Below are positions 1-6,311 of a stretch of 8,923 nt of DNA, in pieces; the stretch's first letter is position 1, and each line of letters starts with the position of its first letter. The notes beneath the pieces were generated by a model, which had not been told where the DNA came from, searched no databases, and was given only the letters and a program-made list of their open reading frames with translations. The stretch is taken from assembly GCA_046719715.1 (NCBI GenBank), contig JBDNCJ010000091.1, forward strand, positions 1 through 8,923, given 5' to 3'. This DNA comes from JANWWM01 sp046719715. Its GTDB lineage: Bacteria; Bacteroidota; Chlorobiia; Chlorobiales; Thermochlorobacteraceae. The position numbers and the translations under genes were made by a program.

Positions 1-127
1 TAAAAATGAACGCTTTCAAACGATTTCTCGTCGCGCTCGTTGCACTCTTTGGACTGCTACCGAGCCTTTTGTTTGGTCAACCAAACAATCCGAATGACCC
101 AAACACCGACCCCAATTGGGATTGGCG
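1..127 (+). repeat. 5' anchor repeat, copy A
   Basis: Identical base for base to 6185-6311. It covers five bases before the ATG, the whole signal peptide and the Asn/Pro/Asp-rich start of the mature protein, ending inside codon 41. Homology at DNA level stops abruptly after it, although the proteins stay related. Its upstream extent cannot be judged because the window begins here. Confidence 0.97.
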
Positions 128-3100
128 CATAGGCGATGACACCAGCCTCACATACCCAGGTTCAGTTTATCGGATGTATGTAAAAAATGCTAACCAACAA
201 ATTGTACCAACTATGATACCGGCACCTTGGAGCCAACCCAATGTTTGGGAAGGTCTCTTTGACAATAAAAGAGAACATGGATGGGTTTTGCTTTGTCGCG
301 ACTTTGGAGCACCCAATCGTGCAATTTATGGAGACTTACAAACTAATCGCTGTCCGTATTTTGTGATTTACAACCGATATCGTGGGATTTTACGTGTAAT
401 TTTTATTGTTAGGGGTGCCCAACAGAATTTCACGAAGGGAGCACTTGTTGCTCAATGGCAAGGAGATTACAACAAACGCTCAGCTACACTCGCACATTTT
501 AAACCCCGCGTATATGCAACCGATAAACCTGATTCATCAAGAAACAACTCTGCAAGTGCTTTGATCCATACCGTAGTTGACGACAAATGGGCATGGGCAG
601 ATTTCCCCATGGCTTATGACCCCACAATTGTTCCCAGCACATCTTTTTTACTGCCGCGAATTCTGTGTAGGTTAATTGGAACCACTGAGTCACAAGTGGT
701 GCTTAAAGGGGCTGGAACAGGAATCAATGGGCAGCAACCCGAAGAGGTGCGTCAATTCATGACTGCAAGTAGCAATGGGTCGGTTACGTTGACTGGGGCA
801 CTACCCTCCCAAATAAATCAAGTGGGGACGACTACAAATCTTGGAAATTTGTTCACGAAAGTGGTTGGAACCGCCGAAAAATGGGAGAAATTTGTGGAAG
901 TCGCGGAAAAATTAGGGAAGAAAATTAAAAGTAATCCCTCGAATCCACTCCACAATATAATTTATCCGACAGTTCAATTTTTAGCCACAGGCGCGTTATC
1001 AGCCAGTGGCATTGGATCGATTGCAGGAGCGGTAGCAGGACTCTTTGACTTTTTTACAGGCGGCGGACAACCCGACCCCAGTCCAACTTACTTTGGGTTT
1101 AACCTCGAGGTTGCAGGCACTATAAAAACCGAATATATTGTGAATGAGCCAATGAGTATTGTGATTCCAGCCTCGAAATCGAATGCCCTAACACAACCAA
1201 ATCAAGGGAGTTCTGTGCCGCTTGTGTATGACAAGCCTGTGGGTTTATTCAACCTAACTTCAACCCCAGTTGTGAAGTATAAGTCTTATTTTCAAAACTA
1301 TCCTGGTACAAGCCAATCTCGACAATACAACGATTTCCAAATTCAAAATTTCCAATACGCTGTCAATCCAGAGTCAGGCTTGCAGTTGGATAGCGTTAGG
1401 GTATGGATTGTCGCTGATGTAACTGCAAATGTATCCGCTATTCCGCCGGATCAGAATCCTGATTTAGCACTGTTGGCCCAGTGGGTGCAAGGACAAAATC
1501 TTAATGTATCTGGAGGACGTCGTCCAATTCAACTAGAATCGATGATTGACGGGAAATACGTTTTCGGTTCTATTCCTGTTGGTGAAAATGCGATTGTCGG
1601 TCAAACCATTCAAGCACCGGTCGGCAATCAAACTGCGGATATAACCATAAAAGTAAAGGCAGTTTTTCATCGCAAGGATAATCCAAGCGAAAAGCCTGTT
1701 GTTTTCATTGCCACATATGAGCCAGACCTTGTCGCTGATGGCATTGGACGCTATCCGCTTCCGCCGCCACCGCCACCTGCACATGCATTTCGCACGGTCA
1801 ATGTAACAAAACAATACGAAGGCGGAACATTTGCCAATCAAACGATTTCTCAATACACGCCTTCGACCACCGTTACTGTCAATCCAACAGAAACGATTGG
1901 CGCACATACATACCCTTTTATCGCATGGTCTGATGGCAATACTGATTTATCCCGTACCATTACTGTGCCCGGTGTAACCTCACTTATCGCAGAGTATAAA
2001 GGTTTCAGGCTCTCGAACATTCCCGACTTAGCGGGCAAGAGCGGCGGCAGCCGAACGGTGGCGATAGACGTGAGTAATTCCAACCTTTGGTATCAGGTTT
2101 ATGAATCCAACAACGCGATATGGCTCTCACACTCCACCAACGCGGGCGCAAGTTGGCAACCCGAAGTCAAACTCGGCGACGGCAAAAATCCCAGCATGGC
2201 AAATGGCGGTGCGGTTTGGGTAAATGTGTTAAATGGCGGCATCGACTTCCGAACCGTTGGGTTTCTTGATGGCAACCTGAATTTGGGAAGCATTTGGTCG
2301 TCAATCCTCCACAACCCCGGACAACCCCCGAGCCTTTACATTGACCCGATTCCCGACGCACATCCGTGCATTGCCTATAAGCACGAAAGTGACGGCTCGT
2401 GGTCGTATTACATCGTTTATGAACATCGTTTGAGACAAGGTTTTACAAACAACTACCCAAACACGGAGTTGAGGCTCATCAGGTTGGGGTTTCTGAGCAG
2501 TGGCTTCGGTGTTAAGTCGCTACACACCGTTCCCAATTCGCTCTACGCACAACAGTATGTATTGCTCTATCCCGCGATTGCGGTGGATAACGCAATTAAT
2601 CAAAATGTGAATACTCCGGCGACGATTGTTTGGCAAAATTATCTTCCATCGGTGTCGGACGGCATTAAGGTCTGCGAGGCGAATCTTGTGAATGGCTCGT
2701 TCGTCTTTGGCGCGCAACATACCTTTGCGGCGGGTCAATCGTCAACCGTTCAATATCAAAAGCCGACGATTGTGCTCGATGCCTCCAACCATCGACACAT
2801 CGCGTGGCAAGCCCTTGACCACAGCCATCCTTACGGCGCAAGAACCGTCATTCTCTATAAAGGACTTCCCACTTGGAACGACCCCTCACAACCTTTGACG
2901 AAGTTTCTTTACTACGACGGCAAGACGAATCCCAGCATCGGTTTTGCAAACGGAACAGTATCGCTCGTTTGGGATTATTCAGGCGGAACTTGCTACGGCG
3001 CAACCCGAAGCACAAGCGGCAGTTGGGGCGCGTGGCAAAGCTTCTTGGGCGAAGAGCCGCGATTGATGCAAACGGGCACAAAGCAAATCGCCCACGCCAA

Positions 3101-4142
3101 AGCCAACAGCGGCTTGTTTGACGTCAAACTCACTTCGCTTTCAGGCGGCGGCGGAAGCGCGCAAGAGCGCGGACTTTCAGGCGGTGGCAAAGGCGGCGGC
3201 AGTCAAGTGGTAACGAACAGCGGCGGCACAGGCGGCAATGAAAGCGGCGGCGAAAGTATTTCGGCGAAAGAACGCATCGGTGCGTTGCTTTACAAAGAAA
3301 ACGAACAGATGATTTCAACGGCGAGGCTTGAACTGACGCTCTCCGACGTCGGCTTGAACGGCAGTTCGCGCACGGGCTTAACCTATCACGACCTCGGTGC
3401 GAATCTGCTTCCCGATACGCTCGCGCTCTCGCCAAGCAGTGTATTTTCATTGCTCAAAAGCCGTCGCTTTACACTTGCGGATACCATCAATCAAATTACC
3501 GCAACGGTGAAAGTGCATTCCGAGCGTCTCTACGACCTTACACAAAATCACCCCGTTCAACTCGCCGTTGAGCTTTTCAATGTAAGCACAGGAGCGTCCA
3601 TCGCGCTCTCGCAAACGGCTCTCGTTACTGCAAGCGATACGGCGAAGGACTTCCTCTTCACGATGAATCTGCCTACGACGCAATCGGGCACAGAGGTTGA
3701 ACTGCGCGTCAAAGTCTTGGGCTTCGCGATTCAAACGAGCCATAAAGCCAGCGCGCTCAATACGATTGAACTCGTCAATGCAAGCGGCGCAAATGCCATT
3801 GTCAATCGCATCGGTAATCAATCTTCGCAAACCGAAAGTGTGGGAAGCGTTCCGACGAAGTTCGCGCTTTCACAAAACTATCCGAACCCGTTCAACCCTG
3901 TAACGGTCATTCGTTACGAACTTCCAACGGCAAGCGCGGTGAAGTTGCAGGTCTTTGACGTGCTCGGAAGAGTGGTGGCGACGGTGGTCAATGAACGCCG
4001 TGATGCGGGCATTTACGAAGCGGTCTTCAACGCCAGCACGCTTTCCAGCGGGACTTATTTTTATCGCTTACAGGCAAGCGCGACGAATGGCGCGTCAAGT
4101 TCAAATTTCGTTGAGACAAAGAAGATGATGCTGGTGAAGTAG
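6..4142 (+). CDS. Large multidomain surface protein with T9SS C-terminal sorting domain (paralogue 1, intact)
   Basis: A 1378-residue protein, probably exported by Sec, moved across the outer membrane by T9SS and displayed at or released from the surface. Visible order: signal peptide 1-24 (KR, hydrophobic core, LFG before QPNN); unrecognised N-terminal region 42-585 with core motifs W81-EGLFDNK-GWVLL-RDFG101 and Y118-FVIYNRYRGILR130; charged helix-like stretch 285-308 followed by a Gly/Ala-rich hydrophobic segment 326-354; polyproline hinge 586-591; a module at 596-666 resembling divergent InlB-type B-repeats (PFIAWSDG...IAEYKG); a beta-propeller-like region about 675-1040 with an Asp-box-like STNAGASW at 710-717; Gly-rich linker 1045-1090; beta-rich module 1091-1275; T9SS type A tail from F1286 to K1378. 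The ATG at 6 is supported because the signal peptide begins there and the second copy starts identically. No Shine-Dalgarno is visible in the five bases available. Ligand unknown; adhesion or glycan binding is only a guess. Confidence 0.9.
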   Translation: MNAFKRFLVALVALFGLLPSLLFGQPNNPNDPNTDPNWDWRIGDDTSLTYPGSVYRMYVKNANQQIVPTMIPAPWSQPNVWEGLFDNKREHGWVLLCRDFGAPNRAIYGDLQTNRCPYFVIYNRYRGILRVIFIVRGAQQNFTKGALVAQWQGDYNKRSATLAHFKPRVYATDKPDSSRNNSASALIHTVVDDKWAWADFPMAYDPTIVPSTSFLLPRILCRLIGTTESQVVLKGAGTGINGQQPEEVRQFMTASSNGSVTLTGALPSQINQVGTTTNLGNLFTKVVGTAEKWEKFVEVAEKLGKKIKSNPSNPLHNIIYPTVQFLATGALSASGIGSIAGAVAGLFDFFTGGGQPDPSPTYFGFNLEVAGTIKTEYIVNEPMSIVIPASKSNALTQPNQGSSVPLVYDKPVGLFNLTSTPVVKYKSYFQNYPGTSQSRQYNDFQIQNFQYAVNPESGLQLDSVRVWIVADVTANVSAIPPDQNPDLALLAQWVQGQNLNVSGGRRPIQLESMIDGKYVFGSIPVGENAIVGQTIQAPVGNQTADITIKVKAVFHRKDNPSEKPVVFIATYEPDLVADGIGRYPLPPPPPPAHAFRTVNVTKQYEGGTFANQTISQYTPSTTVTVNPTETIGAHTYPFIAWSDGNTDLSRTITVPGVTSLIAEYKGFRLSNIPDLAGKSGGSRTVAIDVSNSNLWYQVYESNNAIWLSHSTNAGASWQPEVKLGDGKNPSMANGGAVWVNVLNGGIDFRTVGFLDGNLNLGSIWSSILHNPGQPPSLYIDPIPDAHPCIAYKHESDGSWSYYIVYEHRLRQGFTNNYPNTELRLIRLGFLSSGFGVKSLHTVPNSLYAQQYVLLYPAIAVDNAINQNVNTPATIVWQNYLPSVSDGIKVCEANLVNGSFVFGAQHTFAAGQSSTVQYQKPTIVLDASNHRHIAWQALDHSHPYGARTVILYKGLPTWNDPSQPLTKFLYYDGKTNPSIGFANGTVSLVWDYSGGTCYGATRSTSGSWGAWQSFLGEEPRLMQTGTKQIAHAKANSGLFDVKLTSLSGGGGSAQERGLSGGGKGGGSQVVTNSGGTGGNESGGESISAKERIGALLYKENEQMISTARLELTLSDVGLNGSSRTGLTYHDLGANLLPDTLALSPSSVFSLLKSRRFTLADTINQITATVKVHSERLYDLTQNHPVQLAVELFNVSTGASIALSQTALVTASDTAKDFLFTMNLPTTQSGTEVELRVKVLGFAIQTSHKASALNTIELVNASGANAIVNRIGNQSSQTESVGSVPTKFALSQNYPNPFNPVTVIRYELPTASAVKLQVFDVLGRVVATVVNERRDAGIYEAVFNASTLSSGTYFYRLQASATNGASSSNFVETKKMMLVK
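1771..1971 (+). repeat. Mid-gene anchor repeat, copy A (polyproline end plus B-repeat-like module)
   Basis: Aligns without gaps to 7132-7332 with about 11 mismatches in 201 bases by eye; 1821-1914 is identical to 7182-7275 over 94 bases. It encodes the end of the Pro hinge and most of a B-repeat-like module (NVTKQYEGGTFANQTISQ, AWSDGNTDLS). DNA similarity decays quickly on both sides. Confidence 0.93.
3330..3471 (+). repeat. 3' anchor repeat, copy A (pre-tail module)
   Basis: Aligns without gaps to 8721-8862 with about ten mismatches; 3332-3371 is identical to 8723-8762 over 40 bases. It encodes LTLSDVGLNGSSRTGLTYH and the following LLPDTLALSP and FSLLKSRRF, the core of the beta-rich module that precedes the T9SS tail. 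A shorter related block, the ERGLSGGGKG linker, matches between 3168-3193 and 8550-8575. Confidence 0.9.
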
Positions 4143-4183
4143 AAGGTTGAAGGTTGAAGGTTGAAGGTAGAAGGTTGAAGGTT
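4142..4183 (+). repeat. Six tandem copies of a 7-bp unit (GAAGGTT)
   Basis: Units begin at 4142, 4149, 4156, 4163, 4170 and 4177. Five are exact GAAGGTT and the fourth is GAAGGTA. The array starts at the last base of the TAG stop codon of the preceding gene, so it lies entirely in the 3' flank and does not change the protein. Short heptameric arrays of this type occur in intergenic DNA of several bacterial groups and can change copy number by slippage. Confidence 0.95.
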
Positions 4184-4201
4184 AGGGGGATAACTTTCAA
4201 C
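4174..4201 (+). terminator. Hairpin 3' of the large surface-protein gene, possible terminator
   Basis: GTTGAAGGTT (4174-4183) pairs with AACTTTCAAC (4192-4201), a ten-pair stem with one G-U pair and an eight-base loop, 32 bases after the stop codon. It forms between the last two direct heptads and the first reversed heptad. There is no clean T-run behind it (TCTTCACTCTTAATTCTTA), so it may protect the 3' end rather than terminate transcription. Confidence 0.35.
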
Positions 4202-4271
4202 TCTTCACTCTTAATTCTTAACTATCGGACGATGATGCTGGTCAAGTAATGAATAGTGAGGAATGAGTAAC
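4194..4271 (+). repeat. Degenerate heptad-phased repeats flanking a gene remnant
   Basis: After a ten-base gap the 7-bp period continues in roughly complementary sense: CTTTCAA, CTCTTCA, CTCTTAA, TTCTTAA at 4194-4221. After the remnant at 4226-4249 come three more heptads of a different form, GAATAGT, GAGGAAT, GAGTAAC, at 4251-4271. The units are degenerate, so the periodicity is a reading by eye, clearest for the first four. Confidence 0.55.
4226..4249 (+). pseudogene. Remnant of a T9SS sorting-tail 3' end (RTMMLVK-stop)
   Basis: Reads CGG ACG ATG ATG CTG GTC AAG TAA, that is RTMMLVK followed by a stop. The stretch 4231-4248 matches 4124-4141 at the end of the intact gene at 17 of 18 bases, 107 bases apart. 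MMLVK-stop is the typical last segment of this sorting-tail family. Upstream in this frame there is only heptad-repeat sequence, so the remnant is detached. It most likely marks a lost or recombined third paralogue, or a duplication of the gene end around the repeat. Confidence 0.6.
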
Positions 4272-4484
4272 GAAAAAAATTCAACAAGTCTTGCCACTGA
4301 TGTTCCAGCCATACTTCCGACCGCGCCATTCAGAATGTGAACAGTTATTCTTTTGAATACAGCAAAGCGCATTGATTACTGAAGCCCGATAATACCTTCG
4401 CAAAATCTGCGACGCCAAAAGCCGAAACAGCCGATTCCCCCCCGTAACGCCTTATTTCATCAGCACTTAAAATTAACGAAAAAA

Positions 4485-4503
4485 AAAATCGAGCGTCGAT
4501 TTT
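4485..4503 (-). terminator. Palindromic hairpin with T-run on the minus strand
   Basis: AAAATCGA (4485-4492), loop GCG, TCGATTTT (4496-4503). Read on the minus strand the stem runs into a T10 tract (complement of 4479-4488), the form of an intrinsic terminator, though the stem is AT-rich and weak. No minus-strand gene is visible for it to serve. It sits directly upstream of the promoter candidate and could insulate that promoter or act in both directions. Confidence 0.3.
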
Positions 4504-4505
4504 CC

Positions 4506-4536
4506 TTGCATCGCCTAAACGCCCGCCGTAACTTTG
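4506..4536 (+). promoter_or_regulatory. Bacteroidota-type promoter candidate for the lipoprotein operon
   Basis: TTG at 4506-4508, a 20-base spacer and TAACTTTG at 4529-4536. This is a full match to the TAnnTTTG box known for Bacteroidota primary sigma factor, with an acceptable distance to the TTG element. It lies about 90 bases before the lipoprotein start at 4626. Whether this organism uses that consensus is not shown here. Confidence 0.35.
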
Positions 4537-4625
4537 CTACGAACTTTGTTCCTTCTCAATTTTCAAAAACAAAAGACCCGTTTTCCCACAACGAGAAAAC
4601 GCGCCCAAAACAAAACGCTCGAAGT

Positions 4626-4775
4626 ATGAAGTATTCTTTTTCCATCACGCGCTTACCTTTGGCACTCTTGCTCCTGCTCATTGCACACAGTTGCAACGAG
4701 CAACCGCTTACGCCAATGCCTAAGCCTTCGACAAATCAAAATCCATTTCTAACTTTTTTAATCAAACACCTCTGA
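4626..4775 (+). CDS. Short lipoprotein, leader plus 27-residue tail (possibly truncated paralogue)
   Basis: A 49-residue product. It begins MKYSF, has a hydrophobic core L10-A20 and a lipobox-like AHSC with the lipidated Cys at 23, then a short Pro/Asn/Thr-rich tail (EQPLTPMPKPSTNQ) and a stop. The start at 4626 is chosen over the in-frame ATG at 4506 because the signal peptide begins here and because the next gene starts with the same MKYS. No clear Shine-Dalgarno is present. The stop is three bases before the next ATG, so the two genes are probably cotranscribed and translationally coupled. It could be a genuine small lipoprotein or the 5' stump of a duplicated lipoprotein gene; the tail carries no domain I recognise. 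Confidence 0.55.
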   Translation: MKYSFSITRLPLALLLLLIAHSCNEQPLTPMPKPSTNQNPFLTFLIKHL

Positions 4776-4778
4776 CCG

Positions 4779-5930
4779 ATGAAGTATTCAATTTTCTTTT
4801 CCGCGTTACTCCTACTGCTCTTTACAAACAGTTGTAAAGAAAAGCCTAACGAAGTCATTCCGCCAACAAACGAGCCTGCTCGGTGGCAAGCCATTCCTGA
4901 ATTCGCCTCAATGAGCATACGCTATATGCTTCAGCATAATAATACGCTTTATGTGTCCGCAAGAGATACTCGTGTGAACTGGTACACAAGCACGGGCTGG
5001 ACTGGCGACCCCAGCGTCGTTTATAAAACCACCGATGGTCAAACTTGGACGAAAATTGCTGGCTTTGACAGTGAAATCGGACCAATGACCATGCACGGCG
5101 ATACGCTTTACGCGCTATGTAGCGACACAATTTTTAAGATGTTGCCTAATGGAATTTGGCAAAGAGCCATGCAAACACCGGAGAGATTGGCTGATGGAGA
5201 AGCTGTTGGGGACATGATTTTTTATCGCGACTCTCTTTACGCGATGCAATCATTGACTCAAGCATTAGAAACCTTTATCATATATCCTAACGGTACTTAC
5301 CGTCAAATACTGCCTATACCAGCTACCCCAGCCTATCAGCCTTATGCAGGCGCGAAATTTTTAAAGCAAGTTGTCAATAATCAGGAACGTCTTTTTGTAA
5401 GAGGAAAACGTGCTTCATCGGTGGGTAGTCCAATGTTCACATTTGATGGGTGGGTTTTTAAGTATTGTGTCAATGGTCTTTCAGAGCGGGAAAAACTCTT
5501 GGCACCAGTCAACTCTATGACGATAAAAAATGATACTGTCTATGCAGGCTTCATTGGACCTGCTGGGGTTAAACGTCTTGTCAATGACCAATGGGAGCCC
5601 TTTAAGGATACTTTACCGAATTGGGAACACGCCCTGAATGTCAGACCTAACCTAATTACTGAAACGACCGGAATTGCTTTTGCCGGCGAACGGCTTTTTG
5701 TGTCGACGCAATGTATGGGCGTGTTGGAGTGGCGCGATGGCACGGGATGGCAAGCGATGTCGGAAGGGTTGCTCAAAGGGTTTATTCCGGGCATAGACAA
5801 CACGAACCTTTACGTGCCGGTCGTATTTTTTGAGCATTTCAAAGGTATGCTCTTAGCGGGTTACGGCTCACCAGGATTTGCGCCATATGGCAATCAAGTA
5901 ACGGGTTTATATCGATGGGATCTCAAATAA
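4779..5930 (+). CDS. Lipoprotein with predicted seven-bladed beta-propeller
   Basis: A 383-residue protein. The leader MKYSIFFSALLLLLFTNSC gives a lipidated Cys at 19 and a K/E-rich, Pro-containing spacer to about 34, consistent with outer-membrane attachment. A short motif recurs about every 50 residues: NNTLYVSA 54, GDTLYALC 107, RDSLYAMQ 150, QERLFVRG 202, NDTVYAGF 251, GERLFVST 303, KGMLLAGY 355. This suggests seven blades. One Asp-box-like turn, TTDGQTW, is at 84-90, as in BNR/sialidase-type propellers. No catalytic set of a sialidase is recognisable, so a binding or scaffold role is more likely than an enzyme. It starts three bases after the short lipoprotein and lies between two T9SS-type proteins whose central regions are also propeller-like, which points to a shared surface role. 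Exact function unknown. Confidence 0.85.
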   Translation: MKYSIFFSALLLLLFTNSCKEKPNEVIPPTNEPARWQAIPEFASMSIRYMLQHNNTLYVSARDTRVNWYTSTGWTGDPSVVYKTTDGQTWTKIAGFDSEIGPMTMHGDTLYALCSDTIFKMLPNGIWQRAMQTPERLADGEAVGDMIFYRDSLYAMQSLTQALETFIIYPNGTYRQILPIPATPAYQPYAGAKFLKQVVNNQERLFVRGKRASSVGSPMFTFDGWVFKYCVNGLSEREKLLAPVNSMTIKNDTVYAGFIGPAGVKRLVNDQWEPFKDTLPNWEHALNVRPNLITETTGIAFAGERLFVSTQCMGVLEWRDGTGWQAMSEGLLKGFIPGIDNTNLYVPVVFFEHFKGMLLAGYGSPGFAPYGNQVTGLYRWDLK

Positions 5931-6189
5931 GTTTTCTTGCAATTTCCAATCCTAAATTTGAGGAGGGCCTCCATCATGAATACGTCATAACCAATTCGTC
6001 CGCTTGAAAAAATAACGGGAAAAAATCAGGTGACGCTGACTTTTTCCCAAGAGCAACAAAATCACGCCTTCAAGAGATGGAAGGGCTCGTCTTTGGACAA
6101 GCTCATAGCGGATTTTTGTTTCAGCCAAGTTAGTCATTCGCACCGTTAATTGAAAATCTATGAAAATTTAAAAATGGTAACCTCTAAAA
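5931..6189. other. Intergenic region before the second large paralogue
   Basis: No gene of useful length. It holds an AGGAGG box (5961-5966) nine bases before a four-codon frame ATG AAT ACG TCA TAA (5976-5990), a long hairpin (6017-6048), a small stem-loop CCTTC/GAAGG (6067-6084) and an AT-rich leader ending TTTAAAAATGGTAACCTC before the 5' anchor repeat. No promoter stands out. Confidence 0.55.
6017..6048 (+). terminator. Hairpin downstream of the propeller lipoprotein, likely terminator
   Basis: GGGAAAAA (6017-6024) pairs with TTTTTCCC (6041-6048); inside, after one A/C mismatch, TCAG (6026-6029) pairs with CTGA (6036-6039), leaving a six-base loop GTGACG. That is 12 pairs, 86 bases after the stop of the lipoprotein gene. 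The T5 tract lies within the stem, as in some bidirectional A/T-flanked terminators. The lipoprotein operon probably ends here. Confidence 0.5.
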
Positions 6190-6311
6190 ATGAACGCTTT
6201 CAAACGATTTCTCGTCGCGCTCGTTGCACTCTTTGGACTGCTACCGAGCCTTTTGTTTGGTCAACCAAACAATCCGAATGACCCAAACACCGACCCCAAT
6301 TGGGATTGGCG
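6185..6311 (+). repeat. 5' anchor repeat, copy B
   Basis: Exact match to 1-127. It begins five bases before the second ATG and ends inside codon 41. The bases before it here (GGTAACCTC) have no counterpart visible in the window. Confidence 0.97.

Larger units (their letters stand above)
4272..4625. other. Noncoding stretch before the lipoprotein genes
   Basis: No convincing gene on either strand. It holds a C7 run (4437-4443), an A10 run (4479-4488), a hairpin at 4485-4503, a promoter candidate at 4506-4536 and a small stem-loop, CGTTTTC/GAAAACG, at 4579-4601 in the probable leader of the lipoprotein operon. The frame open from the ATG at 4506 runs into the lipoprotein leader, but its first 40 codons look like noncoding sequence. 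Confidence 0.6.

Noticed and set aside
1533..1907. Minus-strand frame with a counterpart at 6873-7277, giving similar proteins (MCANRFCWIDSNGGRRRV)
   Set aside because: The similarity only reflects the duplicated mid-gene anchor read on the opposite strand. The composition is unlike a real protein and no start signal is visible.
3130..3830. Two long minus-strand open frames (3130-3450 and 3447-3830)
   Set aside because: They lie inside the GC-rich end of the large gene, their predicted proteins are Arg/Cys-rich without motifs, and the + frame has signal peptide, domains and sorting tail. They are antisense shadows.
4506..4625. N-terminal extension of the short lipoprotein from ATG 4506
   Set aside because: Forty residues without features would bury the signal peptide, and the region contains a promoter candidate. 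The start at 4626 fits the leader and the paralogous next gene.
6092..6118. Promoter TTTG ... GATTTTTG before the second paralogue
   Set aside because: The box misses the first T of TAnnTTTG and the spacer is only 15-16 bases, so it is too weak to annotate.
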